Of a DNA stretch of 64,000 nucleotides, positions 51,786 through 60,361 are shown one piece after another (position 1 is the stretch's first letter; the number at the start of each line of letters is the position of its first letter). The position numbers were made by a program, and so were the translations under genes. This DNA comes from Panacagrimonas sp052389915. Lineage in GTDB: Bacteria > Pseudomonadota > Gammaproteobacteria > Nevskiales > Nevskiaceae. The notes under the pieces are model-generated. The model searched no databases. It saw only the letters and a program-made list of their open reading frames with translations, and was not told the DNA's origin. The stretch is taken from NCBI GenBank assembly GCA_052389915.1, contig JBQTHL010000001.1, positions 49,223-113,222 on the forward strand. The letters run 5' to 3'.

Positions 51786-52753
51786 CACGAGGGTTTATCC
51801 GAAGCCACAGCGATAGAGACACGATCGTTGCGGACCAGGAAACGACCGCCGAAACGCATCGGCAGGGGATCACCCGACATCGGCTCGTTGATCGTCCCCG
51901 GCTGCTGAGCATGGATGTGCAGATGGGGTTCGTCGCTGTTGCCTGAATTGCCTACTGCGGCAAGATCGTCACCCACCTCCACACTAGCGCCCAAGGCAAC
52001 CTTGAGGCTGCCGGGTCGGAAATGCCCCAGCAGTACGTCCACATTGCCGCAACGCAGAATCACATGATTGCCGGCCATGTTGTCCCGGTCCGTCTTCGGA
52101 ACTTGCATGTCCGGCAGGCCGTCCGTTGCCGAGACAATCTCTCCGGCGCACGGCGCAAACACCTCGGCACCGTAAATTCGATACGCGCTCGGGTCAGAAG
52201 GTCGCAGACCGTTTGCGCGCAGGCCGAATCGCTCGACTTTGACGATGTCGATCCCGTACGACTGCCCTCGCCAGACGCGAAAGCGCGGCACTGCGGCGTC
52301 GAGCGTTTTCATATGGCCATTGACGCTAGGCTCGCTGCCACCGTTGACGATCAAGTAGGTCGCGCCTGCGAGTGGAAACGCCAGTTCCACCATCCTGGCA
52401 GGCGGCGGTTTGCGGCCCGCCAGACCCGCGGATGTCTGGCCTACGGCGATTCCGCCCAGCGCCAGGTACAAGCCCGTGCCCGACCACGCACCCAGGCCTG
52501 ATGGAATCACGGAGACGAAGGGTCGACTGCGACGCAGGCCAACGGCGATGGCCAACAGCAGGAGACCCGCAAACGCGCATGGCGCCCACCAGGGCGGCAA
52601 AATCCATATCCCGGTAAGGGCGAGAGCGAACAGGGCGAGAGCGGTGGCGGCAACTTGAACCCAGAAGCCGAACAGGCTGCGCGGCGGCGCAACGCCGATC
52701 CAGGCGACAAGAATCAGCGGCAGCGCGAATTGAAGAGCGAACAGCGGGATCAT
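51785..52753 (-). CDS. Membrane-anchored M23-type (LytM) protein, probably degenerate
   Basis: 322 residues. Three N-terminal hydrophobic segments (1-20, 29-50, 55-72), then an extracytoplasmic LytM/M23 domain: AFPLAGATYLIVNGGS, GQSYGIDIVKVERFG, VFAPCAGEIVSATDG, GNHVILRCGNVDVLLGHFRPGS, then GDDLAAVGNSGNSDEPHLHIHAQQPG. The HxH ligand pair is present (HLHIH), but the first zinc ligand, normally His in HxGxD, is Ser165 in SYGID. The catalytic site is therefore incomplete, and the protein may bind peptidoglycan or activate an amidase. Confidence 0.82.
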   Translation of the reverse strand: MIPLFALQFALPLILVAWIGVAPPRSLFGFWVQVAATALALFALALTGIWILPPWWAPCAFAGLLLLAIAVGLRRSRPFVSVIPSGLGAWSGTGLYLALGGIAVGQTSAGLAGRKPPPARMVELAFPLAGATYLIVNGGSEPSVNGHMKTLDAAVPRFRVWRGQSYGIDIVKVERFGLRANGLRPSDPSAYRIYGAEVFAPCAGEIVSATDGLPDMQVPKTDRDNMAGNHVILRCGNVDVLLGHFRPGSLKVALGASVEVGDDLAAVGNSGNSDEPHLHIHAQQPGTINEPMSGDPLPMRFGGRFLVRNDRVSIAVASDKPS

Positions 52754-52761
52754 GGCCGCGC

Positions 52762-52788
52762 GAAGGGTCCGCCCGAGGCGGACCCTTC
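52762..52788 (-). promoter_or_regulatory. Perfect 12-bp hairpin between BON and M23 genes
   Basis: GAAGGGTCCGCC - TCG - GGCGGACCCTTC on the minus strand, nine bases before the M23 ATG. The stem is long and GC-rich, but no T run follows, so it may be a weak terminator for the BON gene or a translation-blocking structure for the M23 gene. Confidence 0.6.
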
Positions 52789-52795
52789 ATCGGCA

Positions 52796-53449
52796 TCAGT
52801 AGGCCATGGCCATCTTGTCCACGACATTGCGCACGCCGGGAGTGCCCCAGGCGGAATCCATCGCCAGCTCGCGTTCGGACCAGGAATGAACGGTGCCGGT
52901 CAAGGTCACGTCGTTGCCGTTAACCAGGACCTTGATGTCCTGAGCGTCGGCTTTGGCGCGCCGCTTCAGCGCCGTCTCGATTTCCGATTTCACCGCGCTC
53001 AAGGCCAGCTTGGGCTTGATCGCGATATTGGTGCTGACACCTTTCACACCCATCAGATAGCGAACGGCCGTGGTGGCGGCGAGCCTCTGGTAGCCCCAGT
53101 CCACTTCACCCGACAAGGTGATCCAGCCGCTTTCGACCATGACCTTGATGCCGTCCTTCGGCGGATAGGTCATCCACTGCAAAACGTTCTCCGCCGAGCG
53201 CGCGATATCGACGTCGGTTCGCTTGCTCGGGCCGGGAAGTTTCACCTCGATCTCGACCGTCAGCGCCCTGACGCCCGACACGCGTTGGGCAGCGCGTTCG
53301 GCATGAAATTTTTCTGCGTAGCTGTTGACGTGCCCGGCCAGCGTCACGATTCCATCCTTGACTTCGACGCCGATCTGCGTGGCTTCGATAGAGGGTTCCC
53401 ACTTCAGTTCTGCCATCACGTCCTGCTGGAGTTGCGCGTCGGTTTTCAT
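52796..53449 (-). CDS. Triple BON-domain protein
   Basis: 217 residues with three BON domains: about 5-70 (IGVEVKDGIVTLAGHVNSYAEK), 78-145 (IKVMVESGWITLSGEVDWGYQRLAA) and 150-215 (IKVLVNGNDVTLTGTVHSWSERELA). No signal peptide, so cytoplasmic. BON proteins of this type are induced by osmotic or stationary-phase stress and may bind phospholipid or DNA. Upstream lies a 47-base element repeated before the gene at 56,323. Confidence 0.92.
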   Translation of the reverse strand: MKTDAQLQQDVMAELKWEPSIEATQIGVEVKDGIVTLAGHVNSYAEKFHAERAAQRVSGVRALTVEIEVKLPGPSKRTDVDIARSAENVLQWMTYPPKDGIKVMVESGWITLSGEVDWGYQRLAATTAVRYLMGVKGVSTNIAIKPKLALSAVKSEIETALKRRAKADAQDIKVLVNGNDVTLTGTVHSWSERELAMDSAWGTPGVRNVVDKMAMAY

Positions 53450-53480
53450 GTTCTGTCTTCCATAGCAATTGCGGGCCGCA

Positions 53481-53527
53481 GAGCGTGCGCGCAATGCGTG
53501 ATCGGGTCTGTTCGGCAACACGCTTAG
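53481..53527 (-). repeat. 47-bp upstream element, copy 1
   Basis: 41 of 47 bases are identical with 56,314-56,360, same orientation; the core CTGTTCGGCAACACGCT is invariant. It lies about 30-80 bases upstream of the BON start on the minus strand, where a promoter is expected. No consensus sigma70 hexamers are obvious in it, so an alternative sigma factor or activator site is possible. Confidence 0.75.
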
Positions 53528-53579
53528 GATCGGAGGTGGCCGTCGCAAACTTGGCGCAGAAACTTCTAGTTGTGGCCCG

Positions 53580-53981
53580 TCAGAATTCGTTCGCCAAGCT
53601 CAATACTTGGTCGAGTGCAGCGTTCGACTCGCCCCGGCAGCCCGTTGTGGAACACGGCATCCTGTAATAGATGGCGTTGAGGTAAGCCGCCACGTCACCG
53701 ATTTCCGACGAGCCCCACTGCTGTCCGGCATTCGTCTGCCAGCGCTCAACCTGCGCCACCACATCGCTCCATGAGCCCACGATGGAGTTGTCGCGCCAAT
53801 GTGCCTGCGTGGTGTGACAGGCGACGCAAGCAGTGTCATAGAGCAGCCTGCCGCGTTGCATGTCCAGGACGACGACAGTGGGTTGGGGATCGACACTGCC
53901 CCCGGTCGCAACATTCATGCTGCCGCCACAACCCACCAGTGGCGATGCCAGGACGACGGCGACAAGAATCTGCCGCAACAT
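53580..53981 (-). CDS. Periplasmic lipoprotein cytochrome c
   Basis: 133 residues. The signal peptide MLRQILVAVVLASPLVGC ends in a lipobox Cys18. A single haem motif CVACH follows GRLLYDTA, with IGDVAAYLNAIYY near the C-terminus and two further Cys (MPCSTTGC). The axial Met is probably in YRMPC. A membrane-tethered class I-like cytochrome of unknown partner. An in-frame ATG 12 codons upstream (54,017) is an alternative start but would precede the signal peptide with a basic stretch. Confidence 0.75.
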   Translation of the reverse strand: MLRQILVAVVLASPLVGCGGSMNVATGGSVDPQPTVVVLDMQRGRLLYDTACVACHTTQAHWRDNSIVGSWSDVVAQVERWQTNAGQQWGSSEIGDVAAYLNAIYYRMPCSTTGCRGESNAALDQVLSLANEF

Positions 53982-54069
53982 TGTTTTGGGCGCCAAGCGA
54001 GCCGGTTTTCTTTCCATTGCCGATGCTGGGAGCAAGACCCTCCCGCGTCTGTGCGCGAACCCACACAGT

Positions 54070-54738
54070 TCAAGCAACGCCTTCCTGGCCTTCCAGCGCG
54101 TGCGCCAGATGCAACTCCCGCAACATCGACTGCTTCTTGGCATGGTGTGCATGCATCCGCCGGAGGATGTCGTCCAGAACTCGTACCGCGCTGATCACGT
54201 GCGGCCCCTTGTTGAGCATCACGCACTCGGCACGGGTGCCCATCGCGGCGTCCGTGATCTCGGCGCGCGACGGCATGCCGTCCCTGGCGAGGGTTTCGAG
54301 GACCTGCGTGGCCCAGATCACGGGCACATGCGCGGCTTCGCAGATCCAGAGAATCTCTTCCTGAACTTCCGCCATGCGCTCGAATCCGCATTCGACGACG
54401 AGGTCGCCGCGGGCAATCATCACCCCGCAACTCGGCGCCCGCATCGCCGTGAGCAACATGTCCGGCAGGTTTTCGAATCCGCGGCGCGTTTCGATCTTCA
54501 GCACGATCGCCGGCTGCCGACTACCCAGGCGCGCGCGATGCAAGGCCAGGCAATGCAGGAGGTTGCGGGCACTGTCCCGAAACCCCAGGTGAATCTCTTC
54601 GAGCCGTGGCTGCAACAAGGTGGGTTCGGCGAACATCTCCGTTCGGATGCTGGTGAGTTCGCTGATGACGCCCTCCAACCCCCGTCCCAGCTCCGAGTCC
54701 TGCGGTTCGGCGGTCAACGGCATGGTTGGATCGTTCAT
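54070..54738 (-). CDS. Collapsed pyruvate kinase (internal deletion, frame kept)
   Basis: 222 residues against about 480-620 for the family. The first 70 match the N-terminal extension of long pyruvate kinases (SELTSIRTEMF, FRDSARNLLHCLALHRA). The sequence then jumps to the C-terminal half of the barrel: IVLKIETRRGFENLP, VMIARGDLVVECGFERMAEVQEEIL, VPVIWATQVLETLARDGMPSRAEITDAAM and ECVMLNKGP. The first half of the barrel, including phosphoryl-transfer Arg/Asn and K+ site, and the B domain are missing. Catalysis is impossible as usually understood. The reading frame is nonetheless open and its start overlaps the upstream gene by ATGA. Confidence 0.8.
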   Translation of the reverse strand: MNDPTMPLTAEPQDSELGRGLEGVISELTSIRTEMFAEPTLLQPRLEEIHLGFRDSARNLLHCLALHRARLGSRQPAIVLKIETRRGFENLPDMLLTAMRAPSCGVMIARGDLVVECGFERMAEVQEEILWICEAAHVPVIWATQVLETLARDGMPSRAEITDAAMGTRAECVMLNKGPHVISAVRVLDDILRRMHAHHAKKQSMLRELHLAHALEGQEGVA

Positions 54739-55844
54739 GCCAGCACCGCTGTGATCGTACGTCGCAGCGAACGCGGCATCTCCGGCCCGCGCCCAAACCG
54801 CACCACGAGATCGGGGCGATGACCGCCCATGCCGAATGCGCTCGCGAACTGCGGACGCAGAATAGAATCCTCGACCGGCTGGTTCAGGAAGGCGTTGCGG
54901 ATGCCCAAGGCAGCGGCCTGTAGGGCGAATCGCTGGTAACAGCGTCCCGCTTCGATCCAATGCGCCTTGTCGTTCGCTTCCGAAACAAAAATGGCGATGC
55001 CGGCGGAACTGCGAATGTGCTTCGCGTACTTGTCGTTCTCGCTCCCGGCCGTGAACAACAGCTTGAACAGCCGGCTGCCCAACCACCTGGGAACCGATGG
55101 ATTGCCCGACGCCCTCGTGGAAAGCCCGTCGCCGCTACGGATCGCTTCGTCATCACTGAAGCGAATCCAGGCTTTCAGTTCCGCGACGAAAGCTGGATCG
55201 CTCGTTTGAGCGGAATTGGCATGAACAACATGCTCCAGCACCTCCTCCATCGACTCTCTGGCGGTCAGGAGTACCACGCGAACCCCAGTGCCGGTGCCTG
55301 CACGCTCAAGAAGATTCAGCTCTTCGTTGGACAGAGGCTTCCTATCGAACTCGGCACGGGTGCACTGACGCCTGGGGATCGCCTCGAACAGCGGTGACAG
55401 CACCGCTCGGGTGGGCTCCAGCGAGACTCTCAGCGCCCCGTCGGCGGTGGCATCAAACGACATGTCTCCTTTCAAGCCGTTCGCCAAGGCCGCATGGAGC
55501 ATGTTTTCGACGGCGCAGCCCAGCGATACGAACAGGTGGTGGTCGTCGGGATCGACCGCCGGGCATCGCCGCGACAGATCAGGCAATACCGAAATCGCGC
55601 GATCCTCCGAGCGAAACTTCCAACACTGGGTGTTGTGACTCGAAGGCGCCAGCGTCGCGTAGCGCACCAGCTCGTGATGCAGCGACGGGCCGTCACCGAC
55701 GCCGCTTTCTGAGCGCCGCCAAATCTTCCCGGCAGCTTCCTCATAACTCGGGTCGCCGGCGGTATCGGAGGAACACGACTGCAAGCCCAGCAACCCAAAG
55801 GGAACCGACGTCGCGGCGAGAATGACCTGTCTTCTGCTAGGCAT
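54735..55844 (-). CDS. Acg-family nitroreductase-like flavoprotein with Tat/lipoprotein leader
   Basis: 369 residues. The leader MPSRRQVILAATSVPFGLLGLQSC has twin Arg and a lipobox-like Cys. The body is the Acg subgroup of nitroreductases: LHHELVRYATLAPSSHNTQCWKF at the FMN site, RRCPAVDPDDHHLFVSLGCAVENMLHAA, PRRQCTRAEFD and WIEAGRCYQRFALQAAALGIRNAFLNQPVED. Acg proteins bind FMN without clear enzymatic activity and are strongly induced in dormancy or hypoxia in mycobacteria. Coupled to the collapsed pyruvate kinase. Confidence 0.88.
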   Translation of the reverse strand: MPSRRQVILAATSVPFGLLGLQSCSSDTAGDPSYEEAAGKIWRRSESGVGDGPSLHHELVRYATLAPSSHNTQCWKFRSEDRAISVLPDLSRRCPAVDPDDHHLFVSLGCAVENMLHAALANGLKGDMSFDATADGALRVSLEPTRAVLSPLFEAIPRRQCTRAEFDRKPLSNEELNLLERAGTGTGVRVVLLTARESMEEVLEHVVHANSAQTSDPAFVAELKAWIRFSDDEAIRSGDGLSTRASGNPSVPRWLGSRLFKLLFTAGSENDKYAKHIRSSAGIAIFVSEANDKAHWIEAGRCYQRFALQAAALGIRNAFLNQPVEDSILRPQFASAFGMGGHRPDLVVRFGRGPEMPRSLRRTITAVLA

Positions 55845-55873
55845 GGCTAAGACCTGAACTTGGAATTCGAACA

Positions 55874-56323
55874 TCAAGGGTTGCAATCGTTTGCCTGTTT
55901 CCTGCCGAACAGCCAGGGCATGAATGCAAACAACCCAAGCAAGACGTAGTACACCAACCCGGATACGGCATCTCGTTCGGTGAAGACTTGTGCCGGTGGC
56001 GTTCCGCGCAGACCGACACCGACGATCATGTCTGCGGCCAATATCAGAGTGACCGCGATCAGCCCGACCCCAAGCAACTTCAGTTCCCCGAGGTCGCTGC
56101 AATACCTTCGACTCACCCATCGTGCCGCCAGAAGGGTGGCGATCAACATGAGCGGGGACTCACTCAACTCGGCGTTCCGAACACCGACAAGGGGCACCAG
56201 CAGAAGTACGCGAACGGTTCCGAGAACGAACCCGGTGCCGAACACGACCGCAAAGTAGATCGACGCCGCCTTGAACAAGTCGATAGCCCACGAGAGCCCA
56301 CTAACTCGTGACGGAGCGTGCAC
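55874..56323 (-). CDS. Conserved four-helix membrane protein, unknown
   Basis: 149 residues. Hydrophobic helices near 15-40, 55-70, 80-100 and 125-142; pattern KAASIYFAVVFGTGFVLGTVRVLLLVPLVG...AELSESPLMLIATLLAARW resembles a widespread uncharacterised proteobacterial family. The GTG start lies inside the 47-base repeat (56,314-56,360), so the true start could be slightly downstream. It precedes the nitroreductase gene by about 30 bases on the same strand. Confidence 0.65.
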   Translation of the reverse strand: MHAPSRVSGLSWAIDLFKAASIYFAVVFGTGFVLGTVRVLLLVPLVGVRNAELSESPLMLIATLLAARWVSRRYCSDLGELKLLGVGLIAVTLILAADMIVGVGLRGTPPAQVFTERDAVSGLVYYVLLGLFAFMPWLFGRKQANDCNP

Positions 56324-56360
56324 GGAATGCGTAATCCGATCTGTTCGGCAACACGCTAAG
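56314..56360 (-). repeat. 47-bp upstream element, copy 2
   Basis: Second copy of the element at 53,481-53,527 (41 of 47 identical), again at the 5' end of a minus-strand stress operon. Its recurrence exactly upstream of two transcription units suggests a shared control site. Confidence 0.75.
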
Positions 56361-56568
56361 AACGAACATTCGTAGACGCCGTCCCGGTACCGCCATCCTT
56401 ACCTTGCGCGGATCAAGCCCCGTCGTGGCCGTCGCCTTTTGAGCGCGTCCCCCCGGTGATCGCGTGTTGAGCGGCACACACTCGCAGGCTGCTCCAACCG
56501 GACTGCTACGACCGGGAACCGATCGAATCGAAAAGCGAAGATTCGACCCGGCTCGCGGGGTCCCGGAC

Positions 56569-58572
56569 TCAGGCCTTGCCGGCGAGCTGTGCGACCACAC
56601 CCGGATTTTCCAAGGTCGAGATGTCCTGCGTGATCGCCTCGCCCTTGGCGATGGAGCGCAGCAGGCGGCGCATGATCTTGCCGCTACGGGTTTTCGGCAG
56701 TCCTTCGGCAAAGCGGATGTCGTCCGGCCTGGCGATGGCGCCAATCTCCCGGGCCACGTGCTCGCGCAATTCCTTCAGCAGCGCCTCGGCCTCTGCGCCC
56801 ACCGGCCGCGCACCGCGGCAGATCACGAAGGCGCACACCGCCTCGCCCTTGATCTCGTGCGGGCGGCCGACCACCGCGGCTTCCGCGACTCTCGGATGCG
56901 ACACCAGCGCGCTCTCGACTTCCATCGTGCCGAGCCGGTGTCCGGAGACGTTCAGCACGTCGTCGATGCGGCCCATGATCCAGTAGTAGCCGTCGGCGTC
57001 GCGCAGCGCGGAGTCGCCGGCCACGTAGAGCCACGGTTTGGGGCTGCCGCCTCCGGCGTCAGCTTGCTTGCCGGGGAACTGGCCGTAATAGGTCTTGATG
57101 TAGCGCTCGTTGTCGCCCCAGATCGTGCGCAGCATCGACGGCCAGGGCCGGGTGACGACGAGATAGCCCGTGGCCTCTGCACCCGGTACCGACTCGCCGG
57201 TCTCATCGACCACGTCGACGAAGATGCCCGGCAGGGGCTGCGTGCAGGAGCCGGGCTTGGTCGGTGTGGCGCCGGGGATCGGGCTCATCATGGTGGCGCC
57301 GGTTTCGGTCTGCCACCAAGTGTCGACGATGGGCAGCTTTTCCTTGCCGATCACGCGGTGGTACCACATCCAGGCTTCGGGATTGATCGGCTCGCCGACG
57401 CTGCCGAGCAGGCGCAGTTTCGACAGGTCGTATTGGTTGGGCCATTCCTCGCCGAGCCGCATCAGCGCGCGAATCGCGGTCGGCGCGGTGTAGAACACGG
57501 TCACGCTGTGGTCCTGGATGATCTTCCAGAACCGTCCCGCATCAGGGACGGTGGGCACGCCCTCGTACATCATCACGGTGGCGCCATTGGACAGCGGGCC
57601 GTAGCAGACATAGCTGTGGCCGGTGACCCAGCCGACATCGGCGGTACACCAGAACACGTCCGATTCTTTCGGATCGAACACCCACTGGTAGGTGACGGTG
57701 GCGCCCAGTAGATACCCGCCGGTGGAATGCTGGATGCCCTTGGGCTTGCCGGTGGAACCCGAGGTGTAGAGCAGGAACAGCGGGTGCTCGGCTTCCACCC
57801 ACTCGGGTTCGCAATCGGCGCTCTGCCGCGCGGCCAGCTCCGGCCACCACAGGTCGCGACCGGACTGCATCGGAACCGCATGCCCGCTGCGCCGGCCGAC
57901 GATCACGTGCTCGATGGTCTTGCAGCCCAGGGCCAGGGCTTCGTCCGCCGCTTTCTTCAGCTCCACCGTGCTGCCGCCGCGGGTGGCGCCGTCGGCGGTG
58001 ATCAGCAGTCGTGCGCCGGTGTCCTCGATGCGATCACGCAGCGAGGCGGCGGAGAAGCCGCCGAAAACCACCGTGTGGATCGCGCCGATGCGCGCGCAGG
58101 CCAGCATCGCGATCAGCGCCTCCGGCGTGTGCGGCAGGTAGATCGCGACCCGGTCGCCCTTGGTGATGTGCAGCTCGCGCAGGCCGTTGGCAAGGCGGCA
58201 GACCTCGGTGTGCAGCTCGCGGTAGGTCCAGTTGCGGGTGTCGCCCTTCTCGCCCTCGAAGCGGATCGCGGTGCGCTCGCCGCGCGTGGGCAGGTGCCGG
58301 TCCAGGCAGTTCACCGAGGCATTGAGCCGGCCTTCGACGAACCAGCGATAGTTGGGCGCCTCGCGGTCGTCGAGGATGGTCTTGAACGGCTGATGCCACT
58401 CCAGGTTCTCGCGTGCCAGCCGGCCCCAGAACGCGGTGTAGTCCTCCCTGGCCTCGGCGCGCAGCGCCGCGAGGCGCTCCGGGTTGAGGTTGGCGGCCGC
58501 GCTGAATGCGGCCGACGGCGCGAACAGCCGGCGTTCGCCGACCGCGGACCTGGTGGATTCGTCCTTGCTCAT
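56569..58572 (-). CDS. acs: Acetyl-CoA synthetase (AMP-forming)
   Basis: 667 residues. Activates acetate to acetyl-CoA. Motifs: LYTSGSTGKPKGIQHSTGG (P-loop, A3), WWQTETGATMMSPIPG (A5), GYYWIMGRIDDVLNVSGHRLGTMEVE (A8 hinge) and RSGKIMRRLLR with Lys632, the residue acetylated by Pat in other bacteria. The ATG at 58,572 was chosen; a longer version overlaps the MFS gene's 3' side. Regulation by the Pat/HDAC pair at 39.5-42.8 kb and by the CrbS-like kinase at 60.4 kb is inferred. Confidence 0.95.
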   Translation of the reverse strand: MSKDESTRSAVGERRLFAPSAAFSAAANLNPERLAALRAEAREDYTAFWGRLARENLEWHQPFKTILDDREAPNYRWFVEGRLNASVNCLDRHLPTRGERTAIRFEGEKGDTRNWTYRELHTEVCRLANGLRELHITKGDRVAIYLPHTPEALIAMLACARIGAIHTVVFGGFSAASLRDRIEDTGARLLITADGATRGGSTVELKKAADEALALGCKTIEHVIVGRRSGHAVPMQSGRDLWWPELAARQSADCEPEWVEAEHPLFLLYTSGSTGKPKGIQHSTGGYLLGATVTYQWVFDPKESDVFWCTADVGWVTGHSYVCYGPLSNGATVMMYEGVPTVPDAGRFWKIIQDHSVTVFYTAPTAIRALMRLGEEWPNQYDLSKLRLLGSVGEPINPEAWMWYHRVIGKEKLPIVDTWWQTETGATMMSPIPGATPTKPGSCTQPLPGIFVDVVDETGESVPGAEATGYLVVTRPWPSMLRTIWGDNERYIKTYYGQFPGKQADAGGGSPKPWLYVAGDSALRDADGYYWIMGRIDDVLNVSGHRLGTMEVESALVSHPRVAEAAVVGRPHEIKGEAVCAFVICRGARPVGAEAEALLKELREHVAREIGAIARPDDIRFAEGLPKTRSGKIMRRLLRSIAKGEAITQDISTLENPGVVAQLAGKA

Positions 58573-58597
58573 GATGGGGCTCTCCAGGTCAGCGGCA

Positions 58598-60229
58598 TCA
58601 GTCGGCCAGCGAGGCCGTGCGGCCGCGATCACGCAGGAACAGGGTGCCCACCACCAGCGACATCAGCGCGATGCCGATGGGATACCAGAGGCCCTGGTAG
58701 ATGTTGCCGGAGGCCGCCACCATCGCCGTTGCCAGCAGCGGCAGCATGCCGCCGAACCAGCCGTTGCCGATGTGGTAGGGCAGGCTCATCGAGGTGTAGC
58801 GGATGTTGGTGGGGAACAGTTCCACCAGGTAAGCCGCGATGGGTCCGTAGACCATGGTCACGTACACCAGCAGGATCACCAGCAGCAGCAGGACCATCGG
58901 GTAGTTGATCTGCGACTTGTCGGCCTCCTTCGGATAGCCCGACTCGGCCAGTGCCGCCTTGTATGCCGCCTCGTCCCAGCCGGTCAGCGTCGTGTCGCCG
59001 AGACGCGTGACCACCGTGGACGTGCCCTCGGCCGGAACCGACTCGAACGACAGGCCGGACTTGGTCAGAAAATCCTTCACCTTGTCGCATTCGCTGAAGC
59101 GCGTGCCGGGCAGCACGAAGATGTGGAAGTTGCAGTCGGTGGCCGCGACCTGGATCGCGGTGCGTTCCTGGTAGCTCTCCAGCGCCGGATTGGCGTAGTG
59201 CGTCAGGCCCTGGAAGATCGGGATGAAGGTCACCGCGCCGAGCAGGCAGCCGGCCATGATGATCTTCAAGCGGCCGATCTTGTCCGACAGCGCGCCGAAC
59301 ACCACGAACAGCGGCGTGGCGATGAGCAGCGAGGCAGCAATCAGCATGTAGGCGGTGAGGTAATCCACCTTCAGCGTGATGGTCAGGAAGAACAGGGCGT
59401 AGAACTGCCCGGTGTACCAGACCACGCCCTGACCAGCCGTCGCACCAAGCAGTGCCAGCAGCACGTACTTGTTGTTCGGATAGCGCAGGAAGCTGTCGGT
59501 GAGCGGGCTCTTGGACGCCTTGCCCTCGGCCTTCATCTTCTGGAACATCGGGCTCTCGTTGAGCTGCAAGCGGATGTAGACCGAAACAGCGAGCAGCAGC
59601 AGCGACACCAGGAAGGGAATGCGCCAGCCCCATTCGGCAAAGGCTTCCTTGTCCATGCCGGTGCGGCAAAGACCAATGACCAGCAGCGACAGGAAGAAGC
59701 CCAGCGTCGCGGTGGTCTGGATCCAGCTCGTGGCATAGCCGCGGCGGTTGGCCGGCGCATGTTCGGCCACATACGTGGCCGCACCGCCGTACTCGCCGCC
59801 AAGCGCCAGGCCTTGCAGCAGTCGCAGGGTGACCAGGATCACCGGCGCGAACCAGCCGATGGTCTCGAAAGTAGGCAGGAAGCCGACCGTGGCGGTGGCC
59901 AGGCCCATCACCAGGATGGTGACCAGGAAGGTGTACTTGCGCCCGACCAGATCACCGATGCGCCCGAACACCAGCGCGCCGAAGGGTCGCACCAGGAAGC
60001 CCGCGGCATAGGTCGCGAAGGCCGCGAGCAGCGCGGCGGTCTCGTTACCCTTGGGGAAGAACAGCGCGGCGAAGAACGGCGCCAGCGTGGCGTAGAGGTA
60101 GAAGTCGTACCACTCGAACACGGTGCCGAGCGAGGAAGCGAAGATCACCTTGCGCTGCGTCGAACGCGGGATAGGGACTTCGGGCGTGAAGGGTACGGCC
60201 TTGCCGGCACTGGCGACTGCTGAACTCAT
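58598..60229 (-). CDS. MFS transporter, metabolite:H+ symporter (MHS) family
   Basis: 543 residues, 12 helices. Signature VIFASSLGTVFEWYDFYLYATLAPFF and RPFGALVFGRIGDLVGRKYTF at helices 1-3, LRLLQGLALGGEYGGAATYVAEHAP. A 70-90 residue soluble insertion (about 355-440, with two Cys in AATDCNFHIF and FSECDKV) sits between helices 9 and 10, as in the subgroup linked to acs. Likely carries short monocarboxylates such as acetate, lactate or propionate, judged by its position directly upstream of acs in the same operon. Confidence 0.9.
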   Translation of the reverse strand: MSSAVASAGKAVPFTPEVPIPRSTQRKVIFASSLGTVFEWYDFYLYATLAPFFAALFFPKGNETAALLAAFATYAAGFLVRPFGALVFGRIGDLVGRKYTFLVTILVMGLATATVGFLPTFETIGWFAPVILVTLRLLQGLALGGEYGGAATYVAEHAPANRRGYATSWIQTTATLGFFLSLLVIGLCRTGMDKEAFAEWGWRIPFLVSLLLLAVSVYIRLQLNESPMFQKMKAEGKASKSPLTDSFLRYPNNKYVLLALLGATAGQGVVWYTGQFYALFFLTITLKVDYLTAYMLIAASLLIATPLFVVFGALSDKIGRLKIIMAGCLLGAVTFIPIFQGLTHYANPALESYQERTAIQVAATDCNFHIFVLPGTRFSECDKVKDFLTKSGLSFESVPAEGTSTVVTRLGDTTLTGWDEAAYKAALAESGYPKEADKSQINYPMVLLLLVILLVYVTMVYGPIAAYLVELFPTNIRYTSMSLPYHIGNGWFGGMLPLLATAMVAASGNIYQGLWYPIGIALMSLVVGTLFLRDRGRTASLAD

Positions 60230-60361
60230 GATCCTGGTCCTCGGAGGGGGTGATGGGGCAGTACGACTGTGCGCCCGACGGCCCTTGGCGCGGAACCCGA
60301 CTTTGGTCGCAGGCGGGTGGATTGCGGTCTCGGAGCGGGCACAACTTTGGTCTAATCGCCC

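Noticed and set aside
58484..60223. Long plus-strand frame opposite the acs/MFS genes
   Set aside because: Antisense to two certain genes, Gln/Arg/Gly-rich without domain similarity; high GC makes long antisense frames common here.
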